Source: CADEDH01 sp963732695 | Lineage (GTDB): Bacteria; Actinomycetota; Acidimicrobiia; Acidimicrobiales; SZUA-35 | Direction: 5' to 3' | Length of the DNA: 64,000 nucleotides | NCBI GenBank assembly: GCA_963732695.1 | Contig: CAVTAP010000008.1 | Location: forward strand, 434,001-498,000 | Shown: in pieces, positions 43,810-53,199 of the stretch | Position numbering within the stretch: the stretch's first letter is position 1 | Layout: every line of letters begins with the position of its first letter | The notes under the pieces: generated by a model | The model's input: only the letters and a program-made list of their open reading frames with translations | What the model was told of the DNA's origin: nothing | Database searches by the model: none | Program-made: the position numbers and the translations under genes

Positions 43810-45951
43810 TCAGGTTGACGGGTCGCCCTCGGCCTCGGCCCCCACCTCGGCCTCGCCCTCGGGGGCTGGCGGCGGGGTGGGCAGCTCGCCGGTCTCGAGC
43901 AGGTGGACGAAGGCGGCCTCGTCGAGCACGGGGACGCCGAGATCCTGGGCCTTGGTCAGCTTCGACGCTCCCGGCTCGGCCCCCACCACCACGGCCGTGG
44001 TCTTCTTCGAAACCGACCCCGGGCTCTTGCCCCCCCGGGCCTTGACCGCTTCCTCGGCCCCGTCCCGGCTGAACCCGTCGAGCGTGCCGGTGACCACCAC
44101 CGTCATCCCGGCCAGCACCTGGGGCTGGTCGGGCGGCTCGGCCCCCTCCAGGTTGACTCCGGCCGCCTTGAACTTGCCGACGAGCACGGCGGCATCGTCG
44201 GAGGCGAACCAGGAGGCGACGCTGCGGGCGATGGTGGGGCCGACGCCGTCTATGGCCGCCAGCTCCTCCTCGGAGGCGGCGCCCAGAGCGTCGATGTCGG
44301 GGAAGGAACGGGCCAGGGCCTCGGCCCCGGTGGGGCCCAGGTGGCGGATGCCCAGGCCCACCAGCAGGTTGGCCAGCGGCCGCTGCTTCGACGCCTCGAT
44401 GGCACCCCGCAGATTGTCGATCGACACCTGGCCGAAGCCCTCCAGCTGGGCCACGCGCTCCCAGTCGATCGAGTAGATGTCTCCGGCGTCGTTGATGAGG
44501 CCTTCGGCCAGGAACAGGGCGACCCGGCTCTCGCCCATCCCCTCGATGTCCATCCCGCCCCGGGAGGCGAAATGCTCGATCCGGGTCTGGCGTTGGGCCG
44601 GGCAGCCCGGGTTCACGCAGAACGTGTGGGCCTCGCCCTCGGGCCGCACCAGCTCGTGGTGACACGCCGGGCAGTTGGCGGGGAACAGCCACTCGACCGA
44701 ATCGGCCGGGCGCTCAGCCAGCACCGGGCCCAGCACCTCGGGGATCACGTCGCCCGCCTTGCGCACCACCACGGTGTCGCCGGGGCGGACGTTCTTCAGC
44801 GCCACCTGATCGGAGTTGTGCAGGGTGGCCATCTGCACGGTGGAGCCGCCGACGAACACCGGCTCCAGCACGGCGAACGGGGTGGCCTTGCCGGTGCGCC
44901 CGATCGAGACCTGGATGGCCAGCAGCTTGGTGGTGCGCTCCTCGGGCGGGAACTTGTAGGCGATGGCCCAGCGGGGGGCCTTGGCCGTGGACCCGAGCGA
45001 CCGCTGCCGGGCCAGGCGGTCCACCTTCACCACGGCCCCGTCTATCTCGTAGGCCAGGTCGTGGCGGTGCTCCATCCAGTGGCCGGTGAACGCCACCACC
45101 TCGTCGATGGTGGCCACCGGCCGCAGCTCGGGGTTCACCGGCAGGCCCATCGAGGCCAGCCATTCCAGCATCGAGCCCTGGCTCTCCAGATGGGGTCCGC
45201 CCTCCACCACCCCCAGGCCGTAGGACCAGAAGGCCAGGCCCCGGCTGGCCGTGATCGCCGGATCTTTCTGGCGGAGGCTGCCGGCGGCGGTGTTGCGGGG
45301 GTTGGCGTAGCGGGGCAGGCCGGCCGCCTCCTGGGCCTCGTTGAGGGCGGCGAACGTGGCCACCGGCATGTAGATCTCACCCCGGACCTCCACCACCGGC
45401 GGGGGCGAGCCGGTGAGCCGGGTGGGGATCACCCCGATACCGGCCACGTTGGCCGTGATGTCCTCCCCCACCCGGCCGTTGCCCCGGGTGGCGGCCAGCA
45501 CCAGGCGGCCCTGCTCATAGCGCAGCGAGCAGGCCACGCCGTCGATCTTGAGCTCGCACAGGTAGCCGACAGGGGCGGCGGCGTCGCCCAGGTCGAGGCC
45601 CCGGGCCACCCGCTCGGCCCACGCCTCCAGCTCGGGCCGGCTGAAGGCGTTGTCGAGGCTCATCATCGGCATGGCGTGGGTGACCGGAGCGAACGTGGCC
45701 GATGGGGCCGACCCCACCCGCTGGGTGGGCGACTCCGGCGTGATCAGCTCGGGATACTCGGCCTCCAGTGCCTGCAGCTCCCGGACCAGGGCGTCGAAGT
45801 CGGCATCGGGGATCTCGGGGGCATCGAGGGTGTGGTAGCGCTCGTTGTGGTAGTCGATCAGAGCCCGGAGCTCCGCCGCCCGTTCGGTTACCAGGGCGTC
45901 GGCGGTGCCGGTGGAGCCGGAGCCGGCGGTACTGCTACCTCGTTTCGCCAT
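43810..45951 (-). CDS. ligA: NAD-dependent DNA ligase LigA
   Basis: A 713-residue ligase that seals nicks during replication. The adenylated lysine is K135 in CELKIDG. Domain order is intact: Ia (YHNERYHTLDAPEIPDADFD), nucleotidyltransferase, OB, a four-Cys zinc finger (CPAC...CVNPGC), helix-hairpin-helix repeats and a C-terminal BRCT domain (LAGMTVVVTGTLDGFSR). A Pro/Glu-rich tail of about 30 residues follows. ATG 45951 is chosen because TAGCCT lies 7 bases upstream; the longer frame crosses the promoter region. Confidence 0.97.
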   Translation of the reverse strand: MAKRGSSTAGSGSTGTADALVTERAAELRALIDYHNERYHTLDAPEIPDADFDALVRELQALEAEYPELITPESPTQRVGSAPSATFAPVTHAMPMMSLDNAFSRPELEAWAERVARGLDLGDAAAPVGYLCELKIDGVACSLRYEQGRLVLAATRGNGRVGEDITANVAGIGVIPTRLTGSPPPVVEVRGEIYMPVATFAALNEAQEAAGLPRYANPRNTAAGSLRQKDPAITASRGLAFWSYGLGVVEGGPHLESQGSMLEWLASMGLPVNPELRPVATIDEVVAFTGHWMEHRHDLAYEIDGAVVKVDRLARQRSLGSTAKAPRWAIAYKFPPEERTTKLLAIQVSIGRTGKATPFAVLEPVFVGGSTVQMATLHNSDQVALKNVRPGDTVVVRKAGDVIPEVLGPVLAERPADSVEWLFPANCPACHHELVRPEGEAHTFCVNPGCPAQRQTRIEHFASRGGMDIEGMGESRVALFLAEGLINDAGDIYSIDWERVAQLEGFGQVSIDNLRGAIEASKQRPLANLLVGLGIRHLGPTGAEALARSFPDIDALGAASEEELAAIDGVGPTIARSVASWFASDDAAVLVGKFKAAGVNLEGAEPPDQPQVLAGMTVVVTGTLDGFSRDGAEEAVKARGGKSPGSVSKKTTAVVVGAEPGASKLTKAQDLGVPVLDEAAFVHLLETGELPTPPPAPEGEAEVGAEAEGDPST

Positions 45952-45958
45952 CGTCCCG

Positions 45959-45964
45959 AGGCTA
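45959..45964 (-). promoter_or_regulatory. -10 box, leaderless start of ligA
   Basis: TAGCCT on the minus strand, 7 bases before ATG 45951. Confidence 0.45.
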
Positions 45965-46017
45965 CCCGCCCCCTGTGACAGTCTCTGCTGACTCCCCGGA
46001 CTGGACGCTCGACCCGG

Positions 46018-46023
46018 CACACT
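46018..46023 (+). promoter_or_regulatory. Possible -10 box of membrane protein gene
   Basis: CACACT, 8 bases before ATG 46032; divergent from the ligA promoter. Confidence 0.3.
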
Positions 46024-46031
46024 GGTGGCCG

Positions 46032-47075
<1,044 letters not shown>

Positions 47076-47076
47076 G

Positions 47077-47177
47077 CTTTTCACCGACGGCGCCGCCGGT
47101 GACGTCGCCCGTCAGCAGTTGGCCGCCGCCGGGACCATCTCACCGATGGCGCCGCCAGCGGTGGCCTCGGTGAAAAG
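47077..47177. repeat. 101-base palindromic repeat element
   Basis: Bounded by a perfect 11-base inverted repeat, CTTTTCACCGA (47077-47087) and TCGGTGAAAAG (47167-47177). TCACCGAYGGCGCCGCC occurs twice within it (47081, 47140) and once in the MATE gene. It fills the gap between convergent genes and may also end transcription. Confidence 0.7.
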
Positions 47178-47190
47178 TTGGGGGGACTGG

Positions 47191-48188
47191 TCAGCGGGAG
47201 CGGGGGGCGGCAGCCTTGGTGAGACGGTCGAGCACGGCGTCGACCAGGGGGCCGTGCGACGGGGGGACGACCACGAGGTGGTCGACCCCGGCCGCGTCGG
47301 CGGCCCGGAGGGCGGCGTAGAGCCGGCGGGCGTAGCCGGCGGCCTCGTCGGGCAGCACCCACGACGGCTGGTGGCCCACCGCCAGCGGGGCGATCACGCC
47401 GACCACGCCGGCCTGCCCCCGCTCGGCCCGGGCCGCCGCCAGGGCGGGGGCGAGATCGGCCGGCTCGACCAGCACCACCGAGGCCCGCGGGGCGTAGTGG
47501 GAGGCCAGCATCCCCGAGGCCCGGGCCTCGCCGGCGCGGCCGTCGGGCACCGGTTCGCCCAGCACCGCCTCCAACTCGGCCACCGGCACGCCGCCGGGGC
47601 GCAGCAGCAGCGGCACCGGGCCGACCAGATCGACGATCGTCGACTCCACCCCCACCGCGGTGGGGCCGCCGTCGAGCACCACGCTCACCCGGCCGTCGAG
47701 GTCGGCCACCACATGGGCCGCCGTGGTGGGGCTGACCCGCCCGAACCGGTTGGCCGACGGGCCCGCCACCCCACCCCCGAACACCTGGAGCAGGGCCAGG
47801 GCCACCGGATGGGCCGGCACCCGAAGCCCGATCGTGGGCCGCCCCCCACCGCCTCGGGCGCCACCCGGCCCGACCGGGGTACCACGATCGTGAGCGGGCC
47901 CGGCCAGAAGCGCCCGGCCAGCGCGGCGAGACGGCGCTCGGTAGCCGGGTCGGGGTCGGCCATCCAGCGCCGGGCCTCGTCGAGCGAGGCCACATGGACG
48001 ATCAGGGGGTGACCGGCGGGGCGGCCCTTGGCCACGAACACGGCCCGCACCGCCGCCGGGTTGGAGGCGTCGGCCCCCAGCCCGTAGACCGTCTCGGTGG
48101 GGAACGCCACCAACCGGCCGGCCCGCAGAGCGGCTGCTCCCACTTCGACATCGGTGGTGACGACGGTGGCGGCGATGCCATCGTTCAC
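47191..48188 (-). pseudogene. tsaC: Threonylcarbamoyl-AMP synthase (Sua5/TsaC type), frameshifted
   Basis: The gene would encode about 331 residues of the long Sua5 form, making threonylcarbamoyl-AMP for t6A37 in tRNA. The N-terminal part from GTG 48188 carries AFPTETVYGLGADA, AKGRPAGHPLIVHVAS and RFWPGPLTIVV. The rest, in another frame, carries GLRVPAHPVAL, GGVAGPSANRFGRVSPT, GGPTAVGVESTIVDL and the Sua5 C-terminal domain (SGMLASHYAP). The switch falls at a run of six C on the plus strand (47842-47847); one more base restores a continuous frame. As the pathway is essential, a sequencing or assembly error, a recent mutation or programmed slippage are all possible. The start overlaps the mnmA stop (GTGA). 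Confidence 0.8.
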
Positions 48189-49315
48189 GATCCGGCCGGC
48201 CGGCCGCCGGCGGCCGCCAGCCCTCCGCCGACCACCAGATCGCCCCCGGCGTCGACCCGGTAGAACGCCACCGACTGGCCGGGCGCCACCCGGGGCTGGG
48301 GCTCGTCCCAGGTGATGGTGGCCTGCCCCGGATCGTCGCCGATGTCGAGGCGGCCGGCTCGGGGCTGACCGTGGGCCGAGCACTGGAACCACAACGGGCC
48401 CGGCTCGGGCTCGTGCGACCAGGCCACCCCGTCGACGGCCTGGTGGCTGACCAGCAGGTCCTGTTGCCGGCCCACCGTGACCACGCCGGCCGCCCGGTCG
48501 ATGTCGACCACGTAGCGCCGCTCGGCGTCGCCGCCCAGGTCGAGGCCACGCCGCTGGCCGATCGTCACCAGCTCCACCGAGGCCACCTCGCCCACCTGCC
48601 GCCCGGCGGTGTCGACCAGACGGGCCGGGGCCAGCGGGATGCGGCTTCCCAGGAAGGTCTGCCGCCCCGTGCCGGAATGGATGAAGCACACGTCCTGGCT
48701 GTCGGGCTTGGCCGCTGTCACCAGCCCCAGGGCGGCGGCCCGGGCCCGCACCTCGCCCTTGGTCAGCCCGCCGATGGGTAGGACCAGCCGGCGGAGCTGG
48801 GCCTGGTCGAGCATGTGGAGCACGTAGGACTGGTCCTTGGCCCCGTCGGCCGCCCGGCCCACCCGCCACACCGGTTCGGCGGCGCCGTCAGGGCCATCGG
48901 GGCCGTCGGCCACCAGACGAGCGTGATGGCCGGTGGCCACGAGCTCGAAGCCAAGGGCATCGGCCCGGCGGAACAACTTGTCGAATTTGATGTGACGGTT
49001 GCAGGCCACACACGGGTTGGGGGTGCGGCCGAGCCGGTGGTCCTCCACGTAGGGGTCGACCACGTGGCGCTGGAAGTCATCGGCGAAGTTGAACACGTGG
49101 TGGTCGATGCCCAGGGCCTGGGCCGCCCGGCGGGCGTCGTCGACGTCGGACACCGAGCAGCAGCCGGAGTCGCTGGCGCCACCCCACAGCTTCATCGTGA
49201 CGCCCACCACCTCGTGGCCCTGCTCGGCCAGGAGGGCGGCCGCCATCGACGAGTCGACACCGCCCGACATGGCCACCAGCACCCGGCTGGGCGACGCCGG
49301 CGAACCCGGGGTCAC
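48185..49315 (-). CDS. mnmA: tRNA 2-thiouridylase MnmA
   Basis: A 376-residue ATP-dependent thiouridylase forming s2U34 in tRNA. The PP-loop is MSGGVDSS near the N-terminus; the two catalytic cysteines lie in NPCVACNRHIKFD and SQDVCFIHSG. GKDQSYVL-like AKDQSYVLHML and TIGQRRGL follow, then the C-terminal beta-barrel. It lies directly after the cysteine desulfurase gene (4-base overlap), which would supply the sulfur, and before tsaC, another tRNA modification gene. Confidence 0.96.
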   Translation of the reverse strand: MTPGSPASPSRVLVAMSGGVDSSMAAALLAEQGHEVVGVTMKLWGGASDSGCCSVSDVDDARRAAQALGIDHHVFNFADDFQRHVVDPYVEDHRLGRTPNPCVACNRHIKFDKLFRRADALGFELVATGHHARLVADGPDGPDGAAEPVWRVGRAADGAKDQSYVLHMLDQAQLRRLVLPIGGLTKGEVRARAAALGLVTAAKPDSQDVCFIHSGTGRQTFLGSRIPLAPARLVDTAGRQVGEVASVELVTIGQRRGLDLGGDAERRYVVDIDRAAGVVTVGRQQDLLVSHQAVDGVAWSHEPEPGPLWFQCSAHGQPRAGRLDIGDDPGQATITWDEPQPRVAPGQSVAFYRVDAGGDLVVGGGLAAAGGRPAGS

Positions 49316-50451
49316 GATCCCCGCTCCCGGAGGCGGGCGACAGCGGCCGGCACCACGGCCAGGGCGGCATCGACGTCGGCCCCGGTGGTGCCGTAGCCGA
49401 GCGACAGGCGCAGCGAGCCGAACGCCAGGTCGCGGCTGAAGCCCATGGCCAGCAGCACGTGGCTGGGGTCGATGGCGCCGCTGGCGCAGGAGGAGGCGGC
49501 CGAGGCCATGATGTCCTCCTTCTCCAGGAGGAACAGGAGGGCCTCGCTCTCGATCCCCTCGAAACAGAGGTGGCAGATGTTGGCGGTCTTGTGGCGCCGG
49601 TCGTGGCCCGGCACCCCGGTCTCGACCACACCGGGGAGGGCGGCCCGGATGCCGTCGGCCAGGCGGTCACGCAGGGCCGCCACCCGGGGCAGGGCGGCCG
49701 GGCGCTCGGCCACCGTCTCGGCGGCGGCCACCGCCATGGCGGCGATACCGGCCACGTTCTGGGTGCCGCCCCGGCGGGCCCGCTCCTGGCCCCCGCCGAG
49801 CAGGAGCGGCTCGGGATCGGCACCGTCCCGCACCACCAGCACGCCGACCCCTTTGGGGCCGCCGAACTTGTGGGCGCTGACCGACACGAGGTCGGCGGCG
49901 GCCGCCGCCTCGGCCACATCGACCCAGCACAGGGCCTGCACGGCGTCGGTGTGGAACAGCGCCCCCGGGGCCTTGCGCCGCACGATCTCCACCGCCTCGG
50001 CGATGGGCTGGATGATGCCGGTCTCATTGTTGGCCAGCATGACCGACACCAGTGACACCGACGGGTCGAGCGCCTCCTCCAGGGCCGTCAGGTCGAGCCG
50101 GCCGTCGGCGCCCACCGCCACCACCCGGCCGCCCAGGTGATGCACGGGGTCGAGCACGGCGTGGTGCTCGATGGCCGAGCAGACGGGGATCCCGCCCCGG
50201 GCCGCCACCGTGCCCCGCACGGCCAGGGCGTCGGCCTCGGTGCCGCCGCCGGTGAACACGATCTGGCCCGGTTGGGCCCCCAGGGCCTCGGCCATCGTGG
50301 CCCGGGCGTCGTCGAGCACCCGGTTGGCGTCCCGGGCCATGCGGTGGGCACCCGAGGGATTGCCGTAGGTCTCGGTGAGCAGCGGCAGCAGGGCGTTCAC
50401 CGCCGAGGGCCGCACCGGCGTGGTGGCGGCGTTGTCGAGGTAGTGGACCAC
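49312..50451 (-). CDS. Cysteine desulfurase (IscS/NifS family)
   Basis: A 379-residue PLP enzyme delivering sulfur from cysteine. YLDNAATTPV starts the protein; the PLP lysine is K195 in SAHKFGGPKG; the persulfide cysteine is C322 in ASSCASGA. NNETGIIQPI and HTDAVQA are typical. Coupled to mnmA, it probably acts in tRNA thiolation. The start GTG 50451 has both GGAGGG directly before it and TAGCCT 6 bases upstream. Confidence 0.95.
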   Translation of the reverse strand: MVHYLDNAATTPVRPSAVNALLPLLTETYGNPSGAHRMARDANRVLDDARATMAEALGAQPGQIVFTGGGTEADALAVRGTVAARGGIPVCSAIEHHAVLDPVHHLGGRVVAVGADGRLDLTALEEALDPSVSLVSVMLANNETGIIQPIAEAVEIVRRKAPGALFHTDAVQALCWVDVAEAAAAADLVSVSAHKFGGPKGVGVLVVRDGADPEPLLLGGGQERARRGGTQNVAGIAAMAVAAAETVAERPAALPRVAALRDRLADGIRAALPGVVETGVPGHDRRHKTANICHLCFEGIESEALLFLLEKEDIMASAASSCASGAIDPSHVLLAMGFSRDLAFGSLRLSLGYGTTGADVDAALAVVPAAVARLRERGS

Positions 50452-50457
50452 CCCTCC

Positions 50458-50463
50458 AGGCTA
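50458..50463 (-). promoter_or_regulatory. -10 box of cysteine desulfurase/mnmA/tsaC operon
   Basis: TAGCCT on the minus strand, 6 bases before GTG 50451; the six bases between are GGAGGG. Confidence 0.45.
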
Positions 50464-50566
50464 GGGAACCCGGGGGGCGGCCCGGTCCTTCGCCCCTGGC
50501 CCGATGCCCCGGCAGGGTGGAAGATGACGATGATGGTGGGCGACCAGACAAACGGAAGGAGCAGTT

Positions 50567-50875
50567 GTGGCCAGTGAACCCGACTTCATCGCCCCCGGGC
50601 CCTCGTCCGACCCCGACCCCGACCCCCTGCGGGCCGAGGCCAAACGGCGGGTGGAAGCCAAGCGCTCGTTCTCCGCCCATCTGACCTCGTACCTGGTGGT
50701 GAACGCCTTCCTCGTCATGATCTGGGCCGTCACCGGGAGGGGCTACTTCTGGCCGATCTGGGTGCTCGGCGGTTGGGGCATCGGGCTGGTGATGCACTAC
50801 TGGGAGGCGTTCATGCGCCGTCCCGTCACCGAAGCCGACGTCGATGCCGAGGTCCGCCGCCTCCAGGGCCGGTAG
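50567..50875 (+). CDS. 2TM-domain membrane protein
   Basis: A 102-residue protein of the 2TM family. A charged helix (AEAKRRVEAKRSFSAHLTSYLVVNAFLV) enters the first membrane span, GRGYFWPIWVLGGWGIGLVMHYW is the turn and second span, and a charged tail follows. It is usually found fused to histidine kinases or alone; function unknown. GTG 50567 has AAGGAG 5 bases upstream. It converges on the RDD gene. Confidence 0.8.
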   Translation: MASEPDFIAPGPSSDPDPDPLRAEAKRRVEAKRSFSAHLTSYLVVNAFLVMIWAVTGRGYFWPIWVLGGWGIGLVMHYWEAFMRRPVTEADVDAEVRRLQGR

Positions 50876-51999
50876 CGGCTCAGCCCCCGACGACCGGCGG
50901 GCCCACCGGCGGAGGTAGCGAGCCCAGGTCCGGCCCCGGCCCACCCGGCCGGCCCGGAGCCGGGGTCCACATGGGCGGCCCCGACGGGCGCCGAAGCCCG
51001 GCGGGCGCCGAAGCCCGGCGGCGGGCCCCAGCCCGGCGGGGCGCCGAATCCTGGCGGCGAGCCCCAACCGGGGGGCGGGCCGTACGAACCGGGCGGGGGT
51101 GGCGGCGCGCCACCGCCGGCACCGGCCACACCCCCGGGGATGAAGCCCGCAGCCCCGGGGGTGGGACGGAACCGGGTCTGATGGGCGCACAGGACCGAGG
51201 CCAGGTAGCGGGGCGGGTCGAGCCAGTCGGGTTTGGGGGTACCCGTGATCCGTCCCACGTGCCACGACAGCTCGTGGCCCAGCGCCGCCGCCCGCTCCGG
51301 CATCAGCTCACCCAGCCGTAGCAGGTAGTCGCGGATCACGCCGTACTGCTGGGGGGTGAGGGCGCTCGTGTCGAGCTGAGCGGTCAGCTGCTCGACGCCG
51401 TAGGCCGGGGCGAAGAACACCGGCGAGGTGGCCGCCCGGGGCCGGCGCACCACGATCGTGCCCGCCGCCAGGTCGCCCAGGCGCTGGCTCCGTTGGGTGA
51501 CCAGGGCCGACGTGAGGGCGATCAGGCCCCCGGGCGGCAGCCAGAAGTCGACGGTGGCGATCATCGCCCGGATGGCGGCGTGGCGGAATCCCACCGGCCC
51601 CCCTTCGGTGGTGATCACCCGGATCCCGAGCGCCGCCTTGCCCAGCGTGCGGCCGTCCCACAGCGTCTCGGTGGCCGCCGGGTAGCCGTAGACGATGAGG
51701 AAGATCACGACCACCAGCAGGATCACGCCGACGGTCTCGTTCACCACCACCAGGGCCACGGCGAACACGAAGATCAGGACCATCAGCGCCACGAACTGGC
51801 AGAAGAGGTCGATGGCGGCGGCCAGCAGGCGGGAGCCCACCCCGGCCGCCCGGAACTCGAGGAGCACCCCCTCCGGCGTCACCACGGTGAGCAGATGGGG
51901 CGAGCGGGCAGCCGATGGGTCGCCCACCGTCGGACCCCGCTCCAGCACCGCGACCGACCCCTCCAGGGCGGTCACACCTGCTCCCCCCGGCTCCACCAT
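50797..51999 (-). CDS. RDD family membrane protein with Pro/Gly-rich tail
   Basis: A protein of up to 400 residues. The RDD domain (about residues 35-175) has AAGVGSRLLAAAIDLFCQF, two hydrophobic helices (VALMVLIFVFAVALVVV; LLVVVIFLIVYG), TLGKAALGIRVIT and SQRLGDLAAGTIVVRR. A cytosolic domain (about 175-275) and a long Pro/Gly tail follow. The 3' end is doubtful: this frame stops 79 bases inside the convergent 2TM gene, while a neighbouring frame stops at 50880, just past that gene. A 17-base tandem duplication (50986-51019) lies where the frames could have switched. ATG 51999 has TACGCT 7 bases upstream. Confidence 0.75.
   Translation of the reverse strand: MVEPGGAGVTALEGSVAVLERGPTVGDPSAARSPHLLTVVTPEGVLLEFRAAGVGSRLLAAAIDLFCQFVALMVLIFVFAVALVVVNETVGVILLVVVIFLIVYGYPAATETLWDGRTLGKAALGIRVITTEGGPVGFRHAAIRAMIATVDFWLPPGGLIALTSALVTQRSQRLGDLAAGTIVVRRPRAATSPVFFAPAYGVEQLTAQLDTSALTPQQYGVIRDYLLRLGELMPERAAALGHELSWHVGRITGTPKPDWLDPPRYLASVLCAHQTRFRPTPGAAGFIPGGVAGAGGGAPPPPPGSYGPPPGWGSPPGFGAPPGWGPPPGFGARRASAPVGAAHVDPGSGPAGWAGAGPGLATSAGGPAGRRGLSRYRPWRRRTSASTSASVTGRRMNASQ
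50986..51019. repeat. 17-base perfect tandem duplication
   Basis: GGGCGCCGAAGCCCGGC repeated twice (50986-51002, 51003-51019) within the Pro/Gly tail of the RDD gene. 17 is not a multiple of 3, so loss or gain changes the frame. Confidence 0.7.
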
Positions 52000-52005
52000 C
52001 GGCGG

Positions 52006-52012
52006 TAGCGTA
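52006..52012. promoter_or_regulatory. Shared divergent -10 box, RDD and SpoIIM-like genes
   Basis: TAGCGTA reads TAGCGT on the plus strand (9 bases before GTG 52021) and TACGCT on the minus strand (7 bases before ATG 51999). The two start codons are only 21 bases apart. Confidence 0.5.
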
Positions 52013-52020
52013 GGGCGCCA

Positions 52021-53040
52021 GTGGACCTCGACTGGTATCTGGCCGCCAACCGCCCCGCCTGGGAACGCCTGGGGCACCTGGCCGATCGCGCCGGACGCCC
52101 CGGCGGGCGGCTCCAGCCCGAGGAGGTGGACGAGTTGGTGAGCCTGTACCAGCGGACGTCGGCCCAGCTCAGCTTCGCCCGGCAGCACTTCGCCGACCCG
52201 TCGCTCACCGCCGAGCTCAACACCCTCGTGGCCCGGGCCAATGCCGTCATCTACCGTCGAACCTCCAGCCCGGCGGCCGGTCTGCGCCGGTTCTTCGCCG
52301 TCACCTTCCCGGCCGCAGTGTGGCACATCAAGTGGTTCGTGGCGGTGGCAGCCGTCGCCCTCCTGGCCCCCGTGGCCGTGATCGGCCCGTGGCTCGGCAC
52401 CAACGACGAGGCCCTCACGTTCGCCGCCCCCGAAGCCCAGCGGGCGGCCTACGTGAACGACGACTTCGAGAGCTACTACTCGAGCGCGCCGGCCGGCCAG
52501 TTCGCCACCGAGGTGCTGGTCAACAACATCCAGGTGTCGTTCCTGGCCTTCGCCGCCGGGGCACTGCTCGGCCTGGGCTCGGTGCTGGTGCTGGGCTACA
52601 ACGGGGCCGGTCTGGGCGTGGCCTGGGCCCTGTTCATCGACGCCGGCCAGCAGCCGAAGTTCTGGGGCCTGATCCTGCCCCACGGGCTGCTGGAGCTGTC
52701 GGCCGTGATCCTGGCCGGGGCGGCGGGCATGACGCTGGGCTGGGCCGTGGTGTCGCCGGGCGACCAGAGCCGGGCCGCCGCCTTCACCGACGCCGCCCGC
52801 CGCTCGGTGATGGTGGTGCTGGGCCTGATGGTGGCGTTCGTGACGGCCGGGATCATCGAGGGCTTCGTCACCCCCAGCGGGCTGCCCACGGCGGTGCGGG
52901 TGGGCATGGGCCTGGCGGTGGAGACGGCCTTCGTGACCTACATCGTGGCCTTCGGCCGCCGGGCCGCCGCCCAGGGCCTCACCGGCCTGGCCCGCGAGAC
53001 CCTGGAAGGCGACACCGCCCGCGCTGTCCTGGCCGTGTAG
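52021..53040 (+). CDS. SpoIIM/stage II sporulation protein M-like membrane protein
   Basis: A 339-residue protein. A soluble helical start (residues 1-90, LDWYLAANRPAWERLGHLADRAG and the ELVSLYQRTSAQLSFAR block) is followed by about five membrane helices, with FATEVLVNNIQVSFLAFAAGALLGLGSVLVLGYNGAGLG and LPHGLLELSAVILAGAAGM as the SpoIIM signature. In non-sporulating Actinomycetota this family is regularly coded beside an RDD protein, as here, in envelope-related loci. The two genes share a promoter region. The function is unknown. Confidence 0.88.
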   Translation: MDLDWYLAANRPAWERLGHLADRAGRPGGRLQPEEVDELVSLYQRTSAQLSFARQHFADPSLTAELNTLVARANAVIYRRTSSPAAGLRRFFAVTFPAAVWHIKWFVAVAAVALLAPVAVIGPWLGTNDEALTFAAPEAQRAAYVNDDFESYYSSAPAGQFATEVLVNNIQVSFLAFAAGALLGLGSVLVLGYNGAGLGVAWALFIDAGQQPKFWGLILPHGLLELSAVILAGAAGMTLGWAVVSPGDQSRAAAFTDAARRSVMVVLGLMVAFVTAGIIEGFVTPSGLPTAVRVGMGLAVETAFVTYIVAFGRRAAAQGLTGLARETLEGDTARAVLAV

Positions 53041-53057
53041 CGCAGCGGAGCGGCGGC

Positions 53058-53126
53058 CCGGGGTTGGGGCCCCGGGCGGGATGGGGGAGGTGCGGCGAAG
53101 CCGGACCGGCGGGGGCGCAGCCCCCG
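53058..53126. repeat. Dispersed GC-rich element, reverse copy
   Basis: Contains GGGGTTGGGGCCCC, GATGGGGGAGGT and the hairpin CGGGGGC-GCA-GCCCCCG (53110-53126). It is the reverse complement of the copies at 42569-42749 and starts 17 bases after the SpoIIM-like stop. Confidence 0.75.
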
Positions 53127-53199
53127 GAAGGTGGCCGTCGGATCGGTTCCATGGTTTGCTGAGAACGGCCCGGGCGGGCCGGACCATCAGGGGGACAGC

